Origin: Bugulina stolonifera | Lineage: Eukaryota > Bryozoa > Gymnolaemata > Cheilostomatida > Bugulidae | NCBI GenBank assembly: GCA_935421135.1 | Contig: OW285188.1 | Coordinates: 15,167,233 to 15,231,232 of the forward strand | DNA: 64,000 bases | Direction of reading: 5' to 3' | Program-made: the position numbers and the translations under genes | Notes under the pieces: model-generated | Databases searched by the model: none | Told to the model about the DNA's origin: nothing | What the model saw: only the letters and a program-made list of their open reading frames with translations | Part shown: positions 14,642-26,268 of the stretch, in pieces | Position numbering within the stretch: position 1 is the first letter of the stretch | Layout of the letters: every line of letters begins with the position of its first letter

Positions 14642-15974
14642 GAAGTCAATAATCAGGCTGCAGCTTTCCTGACCATAACAGAAGTAATAGCTGTCAGCTG
14701 ACCAAACTTATTACTAAACTGCACTAGCATTATAACAACATGCCTATAAAAACTGCAAATGAAATTCACATTACAATCACCACAATTTTAAAAACTAATA
14801 CAAGCAGATGTAGTGATAGTAACAACCATGGCAAATTAAGCTTTTTATATGTGGAATCTGCACACACCATTTTTAATTACTGAATCATGAACGAAGCAAA
14901 TAAGCTTTTAACATATTAGACCGACAAGGTTCACTATCCAAGTTCTAGACAACCAGTGAAGATAAGGAATATGGATCTGCATTTCAGGTAACATGACAAT
15001 CACTTAAAACGACTGTAACATTCGGTTTGCTTTTGATTTGAATATGTTAGTCAGATTATAGTAGAATTTTCTGACAATTTTTCATTGCTTCAAGCTTTGT
15101 GTTAGGAATGCCTACACACAGTCAAAGTGTACCAATTGCTTCATCCAACCCGGCTGTCACTCATGCATCCGTTTACAGTTCAGCTTTTGTAGTCACTCAC
15201 CAGAAGTGTACTGGGCAGCTTGAGTGATTGTGTAGGAGGTAAAAGGATAAATAAGACAGTATTAGGCCTACTTCAGTAGTACCATTATATTCAACTAATA
15301 CTTACTAGGGAAGGAAGTACATGTTATACAACCGAGCAGGCTACTGAGATGTTAACTCAACTTTAAGTCAATTCATTCATTATTTCAATCTCAAATTGAT
15401 TTTTGACAGACTGACCATTTATGATTATCAATAGACTATATTAGTACTATATTATCTTATAATTTATTTATCACGGAAGGCAATATTAGGTTATGACAAC
15501 AAAGGAAAGTCATCAGATCATGATTGATCATGTTTTCATTGTTTGCTCTAAGTACTGTAGTATAGTTTAGTCTAATACTGGGTATTAGTACAAGACAAAT
15601 GACCAAGGAGTGGACATTTCATGGTGGCAATGCGTGTGTCGTGGACTTTTACTAGACTGTGTGTGCCTGTCCTGTCGCCATCACTTTCCTGACTTGGGAT
15701 CAGTATCTATTACCACAGGCACTTCAAACATAAGGCGTAACGCAACCTCAAACTGTGGAAGGATTTGTATATGGAATGTGGCCTCAGAATGTGTAATTTT
15801 GAATTGGCTGTATTGTAATGGTAAATGTAACTCTATACTCAGCTTCTCGTACTACATCGTGCTTGTTATGAACAATTCTTACATAATTCGTGTATATTGA
15901 CGCGCCTATGTAGTAACCTATCTTTATATACATGTACTTGTTGTATGTATTACTGAGCAATTATACCCTTTTTA

Positions 15975-16350
15975 TACCTACAAATGTATGTAAAGAGGGC
16001 CGACCTCTCAGAATTAGCTGTAATTGATTTTGCACATGGATTTTGTGATTTTCATCACTTTTTGTTGTACCCGACATGTTTTGGGTCGGGCTTCCGGCCG
16101 CCATCTTGTTGTGCAATTTCCGGACGACACTACGTCGGCCTTTTTACCGGCACTTTTTCCGGAAGTTCTAATAGTATATAAAGTGCACTGTTTTAATGTT
16201 CATTGTTTCAGTTGATGCTTGGATCTCAATAAAGACATTTCTATAGGCTACTACTTATACAGAGTCTTTTCTCGTAGTATAGGCCGATCCTGTTTACAAG
16301 GTCCCCGATCTTACTTCCCGAACTGCCTACTAGGACTGAACATACTCTTT
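15975..16350 (+). other. LTR-like or promoter-like GC-rich block
   Basis: This stretch contains a GCCGCCATCTTG motif (YY1-type core) at about 16096, two ETS-like TTCCGG/CCGGAAGT motifs, a TATATAAAG at about 16175 and an AATAAAG about 50 bp further on. TATA followed closely by a polyadenylation signal is the usual U3-R arrangement of a solo LTR, while YY1 and ETS sites together are typical of a housekeeping promoter. I could not define TG..CA ends or a target duplication. Confidence 0.3.
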
Positions 16351-18573
16351 TAAAGGATAGCAAGATAGCATTGACTCGGGACCATATGAGTTGTTTTGAG
16401 TAGCCATTGGACTACTAGTACCTGTTGATCTTTCATGTAATGAGAAGGCCTGGCACCACTCATAGGTTCTTCATTTTTGGCTAAGGGATCGTCCTAGACG
16501 ACATACACACCAACCCCAAAAACATTACAGTATTTCCATGAATTTTTTAATTGGACTAAGAATTTAGGCTATAATGTCAATCGGAAGCCAACAGAATGCG
16601 AGGGCCATCGCAAGTGCTCTCCATGTAACCTGAGCTGTGTGTTACCTTCACCGACTAATTGAAAATAGGTGTTACGAAATGTAACTAGAAAAGTGGGAAA
16701 ACCCCTGCATATGTAGGCCTACCCATTTAAAAGCTTTATTTTTTTCATTACTTTGCTTTCAAATGACATACATTATTTATGATGTTCATGCCAAGCAGGG
16801 TGTAGAGATTCCAAAAATATATAGTTTGACATAGCTTGGAACTATAGGTTTTCCACTATTGCTGTAACTGCATAGGCTTGTAATTTTATATTCAATATTG
16901 CGATGTTAAAAAATTGGGACAAATTTCAATGGTTAATTTGGCTAAATCTTACAGGTTTAATTTGCTTATAACTTTTTTAAGGTTGAGCTTAGAGAAAAAC
17001 CAAAACCATAATTCAACTTCTCATTCCTGTCCCTATCTAACCATATAAAATTTATTTGGATTTGGCTGCTTTCAAAATTTAGTTTGAACTGCCTAATCAC
17101 TACCTGCGCTACTACGACAGTGACTGGAGTGTGACTCGGACTGTCACTTACCAGAATACCAGTTGACTTACATGATTCAGATTTGGTATTACATCTATTC
17201 ATAGATGAATGCTTGGTATAGCATTTGTTAAAGAATTAGAACTACCTCTCTTAAAATCAATTATTAGGGATATTATATTAGGGCAGTGAGTGTTTCACAA
17301 CGGATCGAAATTCGTTTTCTTGTTCCCTGAGCCAATTTTAAAACCGAGGCGGGATGGCACAATTTCTTGCCTTCAGTGCAAAGAGCTACCTCCGGTAGTT
17401 AGCCCGTTTTAACAGCAAGTCGATCTCCGGCAGTCAAGCAACCACCCTACATGAGATTATTTTTACCTTGGGAAAACAAAGCTAACATTTGTTGTTGTGG
17501 TTGTGGAAGATTCTTATTTTCATTTGGTTTTTCCCCATGCAGCGGAGACTCTTTCTCAAGGAAAAGTTTGGGGCACCTTAGTTCCATAAGCACGACGGAG
17601 GGGCTCTAATGCTTTCTGATATAGTTCTAGCCTGGTGAGCATTTTGCATATATGCCAATAAAGCATGTATCAAATAATTCAAATTATCTATTTGAATTTT
17701 TATGAATTTTTAATTTTTAGTGCTATTTACTAATTTAGTGACTTGTAAAATATTTTGTTCTATGAAAAGGACTTATTTTAAATTGTATTTTGTGTTTTAT
17801 GAGGTTTGGTAGTACATTCACCTTAGATAAAAAATTAGGACAGCTGGAAAATTAGTAGGGACAGGCACACAAACCAGGGGGTGTACTGACAAAATCTGGA
17901 CACTTGGCAAGTAGGGTGCCAAGCACACATAAAGGTTCAAGTCAAGAGTCATGTAAGATAAATTGATAAAGTGTCATTCAGAGTAAAGTTATCAGATGAA
18001 GCTGGTAAAAAATCGAGTTAGAGTAAATAACAGTAATTTTAAAAAGCACAGTAAGAGTCAAGCTACTACTGCAAACATACTCGAGTCGGAGTGGAAGTTC
18101 AAAGAGGCCAGTTGAATGACTGCCAATGGGAATTTTGTAATAAATTGCTGAAGCCTAGAATATAGCAGATTGAATAGTTTAGTAAAAGGCTTATTCAGGG
18201 ATAGGCCTATATAGAGAAGACAATTTTCAATGTGCATTAAATATTAGGCCTAATTGGAACTATAATTAGTGTGGGTAAATTGTTTAAAAATTAAGAGAAG
18301 TATTAGATGCTATTTATTTATTTATGGTATCTTAATATTTCAATAACGACTTTTTACCAGAAGAAAATGGTCATAAAACTCACATTGTGAAACTCTGAAA
18401 CTGGCATCAACTTAAAATAGCTATGTGTTAAAAGGCTACCAAGTTCTTACTACATGAACTGTGTAGGTAAAAAGGCTTGTTTTGTGTGCCATGTAGTAAA
18501 TAAAAAGACAAGACTAACACTGTAGGCCTACAAATTTTCTATTCGACTGTACCAAGCACTAATAGAATGGGTG

Positions 18574-18740
18574 CAATACTATGGGAACATAGCTTACTCT
18601 TTACTATGGGAACATGGTGCACCCTATACCATGAGGGTACGGTGAACCCTATACTATGGGAACAGATGCTCATCCTTGACCATCAATGCCATGGGAATAT
18701 GGCGTTTCCTATACCATAGGACCATGCCGTGGCCCATACC
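18574..18740. repeat. Degenerate minisatellite, ACTATGGGAACAT-type
   Basis: Four to five imperfect units of roughly 35-45 bp centred on ATACTATGGGAACATGGTG recur in tandem; units differ by substitutions and small indels. No coding frame is maintained. Confidence 0.65.
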
Positions 18741-18846
18741 AATTCATCATGCAAGCGTTTGTTCTAATGATTTAGTTCTACTTGTACAGTGTGTATACAG
18801 TATAAATATCATGTTTGATTAATTCTCCATTCTTTCTGTGTTGTAG

Positions 18847-19576
<730 letters not shown>

Positions 19577-19681
19577 ACTGGAGGAGTGGAACTCTTGCAA
19601 CTCAAAGCACTGAACAAAATGTCAAAAATATTGTTTTATCACTGGTTGCATTATAGTTCAGCAAATGGTATATAAAATATA

Positions 19682-19687
19682 TTTATT
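19682..19687 (-). terminator. Candidate polyadenylation signal for metaxin
   Basis: TTTATT on the plus strand reads AATAAA on the minus strand, about 290 bp past the metaxin stop. Use of this signal would bring the metaxin transcript end to within about 100 bp of the SMIM7 stop on the other strand. Confidence 0.4.
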
Positions 19688-19978
19688 ACATGTATTATAA
19701 TACACAACATTAACACAAGTACATTTGTTTAATTCTATACCAAAGGGTGCTTACAGAGGAAAACAACTCCCATCCCAAATATTATGGAATATGACATTAT
19801 TCCTGTATGCACATCTGTGAGGTATACCAAGTTGGTGTAGGTGTATCAAACATAACTGTTTGCCCAACCCAACTTTGCTGGCGTCTGATTAGTCAGGCCC
19901 AATTGAGCTAATAGCCATCATATCAATATACACTGCAATTCACTAGTCACACAACTATTCTTGTAGTTAATTAGTATC

Positions 19979-22900
19979 TCAGTCAATATCGTCTCCCCCT
20001 ATTGGTATTACACCTCTAAGTAGAGCATACGTTACTATTACAGTTAAACCAAAGACTATAGCTATGAATGTATCTCTTCCTTGGTTTGGAAACTCTTTGT
20101 CTTCATCATACCCACCTGTAGTAGGGCTAACACCTAAAATATCCAAGTATAATAGTGTGAATCTCTCAAGTAGTTGAAAACAAACACTGAGGAACAAAAC
20201 TGTTTACAGTAAACAGTAAAAAGTACTAGTATAACAGCCAACTACCAATACTAGTCTGCTCGTAGAGTACTAGTGTAACAATAGGGTGTCAGTACTGGTG
20301 GTACAGCAGAGTGGCAGGACTACCATAACAGAAGGCCTCGCTAAGAATGCCATGGTGGATATGAATACAAGACAGTAGCTAATCAGTGACTGACCTGACT
20401 TGACCGATGGGAAATATCTGTTTAGGATATGTTTTATTGTGTTACAGAGATTCTGGCAACTCTGTATTGATTCCTTCAATCTATTTTTAGGGAAAGGGAT
20501 CTTTAGTAGTGGTGCCAAGTAGCCAAACATGATAGCATCAGCTGTAGTAGGTCTGAAATACCAGAAGACAACGAGTACTTAGGGTAATAAATTTTACTAA
20601 ACATGTGACATGCTCTATATACAAGTATTACTAGATTTATAGTTACAATATTTACAATGTAAAAATGCATACATGCACATCTACCTTGTAAACTTACTTG
20701 TCGCCAAAGAGGAAAGCTTGTGAACCCAATTTATCGGAGAGATAATTGATGCAGAACACAGCATCATTATAGATCTACAAATTAAATGATAAAATACTGT
20801 ATTGTGAATTTGATAGTCTTTAACATTATTAATTCGAAGTCGTCCTCTCCTAATTAAGAGACGACAACTTCTAACTGTAATCAATAACTTGCAATGGCCA
20901 ATAGATTAATTTTTTGAAGCCAGTCTATAATCTAATCAGGCGTCGTCTTCTCATTAGTCCATTATCATTCGGCATATGTGCTTAAAATTGTCAAATGATT
21001 GCGCAATTAAATAAATTTTTAGGTCAACTCTTTGTTATAACTTAAGGGCAAGCAGAGAATGAGAGATGTATATTACGCACCTTGTGTTCTATATCACTGC
21101 GCTCCAAAAATTCCATATTTCCGCCTTCAGAGGTATAAACAAACTCTACTGCCTCCAAATAATTGCGTCTGGGGTAGAAGATTGACGTTGGTAAAGACAA
21201 TGAGGTAGCATAAGCTTCTCTGGTCACCTCCGAATAGTTAGTTTCCTCAAGCCAATAAATGTGCATCTGAATGAAACAATATAATGCCAGTTACACGCTA
21301 TACATCATTTTAAATGACGGATGAAAATAGAGTTAGAAGAATTTTGTTTGTTTCCTAATATTCCGATAACAGTCCTGCCATCATTGCTGGAGAAAAACAT
21401 TTTCGTCTGATGATGATAACAGGACTGTTATTGAAATATTAGGAAACAAAGAAATAAAATACGCCTCACACTATTTTTATCATTAGACAATCTACCCATA
21501 CTAACATCTTCGAATATGTACAGCACAAGCATATTATACTTCCATTCAAACTTACCAAAGCTGGTCGTAACTTTGATTTCATCATTTCAATAAATGCTAC
21601 AGAGTCGGCACACTGCCTCTGTGAGAGGTGGAAATCTGTACCAAATTCCTGCAAGTGAAATAATGAACTCATACAAAATCAGAATATATACATGTACCAA
21701 TGCACCATTTTAATAAATATACATATTCAATGCATTAGATTACCATGTGAAACTGATTGTCGCTTACCAACTCTCTGAGCATGTCAATAGCGGACTCTAC
21801 ATCTTTAGCCACTTTACTTCCATTAGTCAGTGTTGGAATCTCCCCTGGAGAAATTGACACAAATGTAGTGGATATTATAATATGTTATGCTATGGCAATG
21901 ATACAACTTTAAATTGCGATATCATTGGATAAAAGTAAATCATACAACTTTGACCCCCATAATCATATACTAGGTTAATTATGCAATAAACCAAATCAAT
22001 TTGCTTCAACCAAGCTTGAACAACTTTATACCATACCATACACCTGATTGGACAAATAATAAAATTCTATTCGTGGAAACAGGACACTCTGGTTATTAGA
22101 AACAATGACAATATTCTAATTCTACAATCATTATTACCATCTTGTTGAAGAAATCTGAATCTTCCGAAGCACTCGGTGTGAGTATGCAATGAGGCATTAC
22201 CAAACTTACTATAAGCCTGAAAATAAAAATATGTAAAGCTATAAGATTTATAGTATATGATACCGCTGAACAGTTTGCATTACCCTGGCAGTAAGTTACA
22301 CAGATATTCTTGATATATCTTACTTCCCGAAATAAACCTCTGAGCAACTCCTGCAGCAATGCAATCACAGTTTCTTATCCACCACTACTAAATTATGGGT
22401 AGCTAGGTGACATCGGTTCTATGATTATACTGCTAGCAACAGCTATGCAGGCTTATATGGAAAGTAAAACTTTTATAAGCTTAATCCACCGGCTAGAGCT
22501 ATTTTCTAATTAATATTAGATTAACTCAGTTATAGTAACCTCTAGATATCCAGTGTGCAGTAGTGTGAAATTACTCTGATTGTAATGTGCTTTAGACCAC
22601 CTAAGAAATTAATAGGAGTCTGCCTCATATAAATACATGTTGATAAGGTGGAGGGACATCCCTGTACCGCCAAAAATTGGTCATCCAACACAACACAATT
22701 AGTTCCCATAATATGTATATGACTTGTATATATATACATGATAGGTCTATATCTAAGATAGGGACAATTATAATTACTGCCCCTAACCTCTCCACCTGTG
22801 CATATTGCCAATATGCACAGGTGGAGAGGTTAGGGGCAGTCATTATAATTGCCCCTATCAAATGTTTGGCCATCTTATAAGCAACCAATATTATTGGTTG

Positions 22901-24296
22901 CTTATAAGATGGCCAAACATTTGTCTAACTTCCCACACAAACAACACCCTAGTTCAAATATTGTTGGCTAAATAAGCCTATTGTATATTTCAGGAATGAC
23001 AAGACCTCAATTTGGTAATCTACACTAGTCACTATTTCTAAATAATTATGTCTGTCATCTACTAGATTAATAATCTCCTGGCAAAGAAATGCCAAAGGGT
23101 TGCTGTCAAGAGTGATTTGATCACCAGAGCCTTTTCCAGTTTTTCTGTAGTACCACAGCGTACCAGAGAAACTAAGTTTAAGCAGCTAAAGAAAGAAAAA
23201 ATCATACTCTCTAGATAGGCTAGATAAGACTATCTACAGCCAAAACAGCCAGATGTCTGTGGTGACTTGAGCTTCACAGTGAGGAGAGCTTACCTCGATC
23301 TATACTTTAGCTTAAGCTACTTATGAACAAAGACAAACCACTAAATAATCTTAATATAAAATGCTAACACATTATAATCATCATTAGACTCAAAGGCTAA
23401 ATCTAATTAATTATTAAATTAACTATTTTAACTTATAGACCTAAATAACTATTAAAACTTACAAAACTTAGGCTACTATTCTATTTCTTTAGTAAGGTAG
23501 GAGAGGGAGTATTCCTATTATACAATAATTCTGACTAATACAATTTTAAAAGTTAACTATTTGTCATATCATTACAAATAACTATTCTAAATTGATTATG
23601 ATGGTCAGAAATCTAAGAATGAATGGTTTTTAAAGTGCACGCTATGTATATTTGCCTACATTCTATTGTTAGTTAAGTATTTTATATGCATACTATTATA
23701 ATTATTATCTATATAGAATAGTCAATGAATTTTAATATTCAGTAGGCTAATAATAACTATAGTAAATGAGTAATAAATATTAAGCCTAATATAAATATAA
23801 TATCATAATCATGTAATTGTTTGTATTTTTGCACCACTAGGCACTAGACGAAGATTGATTGAAGATTTTCACTCAAAATCTTCCCTTTTAATTTAAATTA
23901 TTTTTATTTAATATTCTGATTCTACTTGTATTTTAGTTTAGGTACCTTTCTTTTCTACCAGTAGCAGAAAAAAATCAAATAAAAATTAATTATTACTTAC
24001 TTTTACTTTATATTACTTTCCATTACTTTACTTTATATTACTTTACTTTGTATTATAACTATGTAACTAACTAAATTTAAGTAATATAAATTATAATAAA
24101 ATATAATTAATATAATATAATTTAAAATTTTTAAATTTTATTATAAATAATTATATTATAATTATATAGAAGGGAAAAAGTTTAGAGTTCAGTTTACTTT
24201 ACCAAGGACTTTACTAACCAAAATAGCTAAAGAGTCGGGGTCGAATGATGGTAGGTCAAATTTACTGGGAAAATATGATATAACAGCTTCTGCCAT
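19979..24296 (-). CDS. MTX1: Metaxin (MTX1/MTX3 type), 8 exons
   Basis: Metaxins are outer mitochondrial membrane proteins with a glutathione-transferase-like fold that act with the SAM complex in beta-barrel protein biogenesis. Exons: 24296-24219, 22216-22138, 21844-21768, 21648-21556, 21266-21081, 20774-20698, 20552-20395, 20133-19979. All phases fit, giving 300 aa, a normal length. Markers in order: N-terminal DLPSFDPDSLAILAYSKF (thioredoxin-like half), IPTLTNGSKV, DFHLSQRQCADSVAFIEMM, WLEETNYSEVTREAYA, AFLFGDKPTTADAIMFGYLA (the family GD-P-DA-FG-L core), then HILNRYFPSV. A C-terminal tail anchor follows (FIAIVFGLTVIVTYALLRGV) before a short acidic end. The tail anchor points to MTX1/MTX3 rather than MTX2. 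Intron 1 (1.99 to 2.0 kb) contains an unexplained exon-like segment and two tandem palindromes. Confidence 0.92.
20816..20965. repeat. Short inverted repeats in metaxin intron
   Basis: GAAGTCGTCCTCTC followed by AAGAGACGACAACTTC forms a small imperfect hairpin at about 20836-20872, and a related GCGTCGTCTTCTC recurs at about 20941. These are intronic, with no gene signal. Confidence 0.35.
21347..21451. mobile_element. Hairpin MITE-like element in metaxin intron
   Basis: Two inverted arms of about 32 bp surround a 40-bp loop. The left arm begins TTTGTTTCCTAATATTCCG and ends with ACAGTCCTG; the right arm begins CAGGACTGTTATTG and ends AATATTAGGAAACAAAG. The arms match with a few mismatches, as expected for a small non-autonomous foldback element. 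Confidence 0.6.
22757..22859. repeat. Near-perfect palindrome A (51-bp arms)
   Basis: Arms 22757-22807 and 22809-22859 are inverted copies with only a few mismatches around a single central base, containing CCCCTAACCTCTCCACCTGT and its complement. Such an inverted repeat could extrude as a cruciform. It lies in metaxin intron 1 and its last base is the first base of a second palindrome. Confidence 0.85.
22859..22923. repeat. Perfect palindrome B (32-bp arms)
   Basis: Arms 22859-22890 and 22892-22923 are exact inverted copies around one central T (CAAATGTTTGGCCATCTTAT... and its complement). It abuts palindrome A, giving two hairpins in tandem. The composition is unlike the surrounding AT-rich intron, suggesting an inserted foldback element. 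Confidence 0.88.
23006..23185 (-). other. Unexplained exon-like open segment in metaxin intron 1
   Basis: Minus-strand segment of exactly 60 codons, phase 0 to phase 0, beginning after a good acceptor (TTTCTTTCTTTAG) with LLKLSFSGTLWYYRKTGKGS and ending SVDYQIE before GTCTTG. The frame stays open for 19 further codons before a stop. The amino-acid composition looks protein-like, but I do not recognise it. It would preserve the metaxin frame if included between exons 1 and 2, yet metaxins have no such insert, so it may be an alternative exon, a fragment of another gene, or chance. Confidence 0.3.
23380..24170. other. AT-rich low-complexity intron sequence
   Basis: Very AT-rich DNA dominated by TTAATATA and TTACTTTA motifs within the distal part of metaxin intron 1. 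No coding or structural feature is visible. Confidence 0.6.
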
Positions 24297-24529
24297 TTTT
24301 GATGTATTGTGCATTAGAATTGCAAGTGAAGCATCTTCATCACTAAACCAGAATTATCTAGGGGCTTTGATTGAAGCAAAATAATGTGGGCAATTCTATT
24401 TACAAATGGTGCGTTGTATTTTAGGCCTATAGCCCTATACACACATTAATCAAACCAGTGCCATATCTATATTGTGTTCATGGATCAAGACGTTACGGTT
24501 CGACTCCACTAGGAAACTTGGGGCCTAAG

Positions 24530-24600
24530 TTTTAAGGTTTCATATATCTGCAGGACCCTGAAACCTGGTCCTGGATCTAGTGAGTGCGACCCATAAAGTC
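24530..24600. repeat. Left copy of an inverted repeat pair flanking the 26-28 kb gene
   Basis: The sequence starting GGTTTCATATATCTGCAGGA and continuing through CCCTGAAACCTGGTCCTGG to GTGCGAC recurs as a reverse complement at 29690-29755, with about 55 bp strongly conserved. This copy is about 235 bp upstream of the metaxin start codon. Confidence 0.7.
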
Positions 24601-24950
24601 CAGGACTAGTTTCCTGAATCCGTAGTTTGCCATGCTCACGTGCCAAGTACAAGGATAGTCATGTAAAAATATGTGTAACATGACAATGTATTATAACTCT
24701 AATATTTTACATCACTCAAGGATGACTGGAAAAGCTAACCATAATCATAAAGATTTTAGGCAAGCACAGTTATACATGTACCAATACTAACTAATTAAAA
24801 TATTTCTATACTATAACTATTAGGCTACTAAATACTATTCTATACTACTAATAATCATAATGTCCTAATACTTATACTACTTAATATTAATGCTAATACT
24901 TTTCTTTAATAAAATAACTTTTATTTTGATTTTCCTAATCTAAAACCTGC

Positions 24951-25070
24951 TTAAGACTGGAATTATATTTTGATCTTAGATTCAATCCACAGCTCAAGGC
25001 TGATTGTGAATTCAGTTCAGCATAGATAATAGTAATTATATATATTATATTAATATAATTCCAGTCTTAA
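24951..25070. repeat. Inverted repeat with 19-bp arms
   Basis: TTAAGACTGGAATTATATT at 24951 and its exact complement ending at 25070 surround about 80 bp of AT-rich DNA, a small foldback element in the metaxin/26-kb-gene intergenic interval. Confidence 0.6.
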
Positions 25071-25398
25071 TCACCTGACCTTTGGATTAAAAAACCATCA
25101 TCATTATGATTATGATTATTATTGTATTATTATTTATACTATTTTGTATTTAGGCCATAGGCCTAATTATAAAATAATTGATAGAAATAGGCCTAAATAT
25201 AATTTTAAATTTATGATAATAATTATTATTATCATAAATTTATTATTATTATATTTTTATATTTATATTTTATTATTTTATATTGTTTATTATTAATATT
25301 CTAATTATTGTATAAATTATTATTTATAGGCCTACATATAAGTGTAAGTGACTACAAAGTGGAGTTGATCAGGAAAAATGTAACAAAACTTCATTTGA

Positions 25399-25513
25399 TT
25401 GTTAAAACAAGGTTATTAGAAAGCAAGCAAGGTGTAGTCTACATACATTGTATATAAATTATGTAGAATGTATATACACTTTACTTGCTTTCTAATAACT
25501 TCGTTTTAACAAG
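25399..25513. mobile_element. Foldback/MITE-like inverted repeat (about 38-bp arms)
   Basis: Left arm TTGTTAAAACAAGGTTATTA...GCAAGCAAGGTGTA and right arm TACACTTTACTTGCTTTC...GTTTTAACAA are inverted copies with a few mismatches, separated by about 40 bp. No coding capacity. Confidence 0.6.
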
Positions 25514-26268
25514 TAATAAAATTCAATATTCACGTTGACTTATATTGGGATAATAAAGTTGTGTCCAACTGGGTAACTGAGGCGCCTAACATCAAGGGGA
25601 AAGTCCAATTGAACACAGGGAGAAAAGTGTGACAACAACCCCCATCCCCGTAGTAGCCGTTGAAGTCTGAGTTTGGCAAGACTCTGTGGTGTGGGTGCTA
25701 CCTCTATAGCTAGGCTGGGCTAGCCGAAGTGGTCTCTGCAAAGCTGTGGGGAATGGTTGGACTGCTGGGTCTTGGTAGCAGTAGTGTGACTGTACCTGGG
25801 AAGACCCAATGCCACAGGAAATTGCCTGATACTTTGCTGTTTGCAGTTAACAGTTAGAGACTGTATCATTTAGTACAGTAAGATTACTTTATTGAACAGC
25901 AGCCTACAGACAACTGTAACAAGAAATTGTGCTCCTTATATGTGAATAACGCTACACTTTAGTAGTTTATTTCTCAGTGATCAGCGTTATTACTATAAGA
26001 GATTTGCTCTGTTTCCTCTAGGTTTCATTTAGGAAACATTATTTTCATGTATTATATTTGTGTATTATTATACTGTATGATGTACATGTAGGTCTACATA
26101 ATATGCAAGTCCGTACCAAACTATAACAATTATTTAGTCACTACACTAATGTCTTTATAGTATTTTATATAAGTCCATGTAGGCCTACATGTATTTAAAA
26201 CAATTAAATTACATGTAATATAGAATTGTACAAGTACATGTCTTTATTCACTTTATACTCATTTACAG

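Larger units (their letters stand above)
13979..18846. other. Intergenic region between PRC1 and SMIM7
   Basis: This interval separates the divergent PRC1 (minus) and SMIM7 (plus) genes and should contain both promoters and the missing first SMIM7 exon, which I could not find. GC-richer islands lie at about 14310-14660, 15975-16350 and 17280-17640 in otherwise AT-rich DNA. A GTGATTGGTCAAT motif (CCAAT box on the minus strand) at about 14450 would suit a cell-cycle gene such as PRC1, but it lies about 470 bp upstream of the ATG inside a repeat-like block, so its role is uncertain. Confidence 0.5.

Noticed and set aside
22625..22888. Frames of 67-90 codons through the tandem palindromes
   Set aside because: The frames mirror each other because the DNA is palindromic; no conservation or start context supports them.
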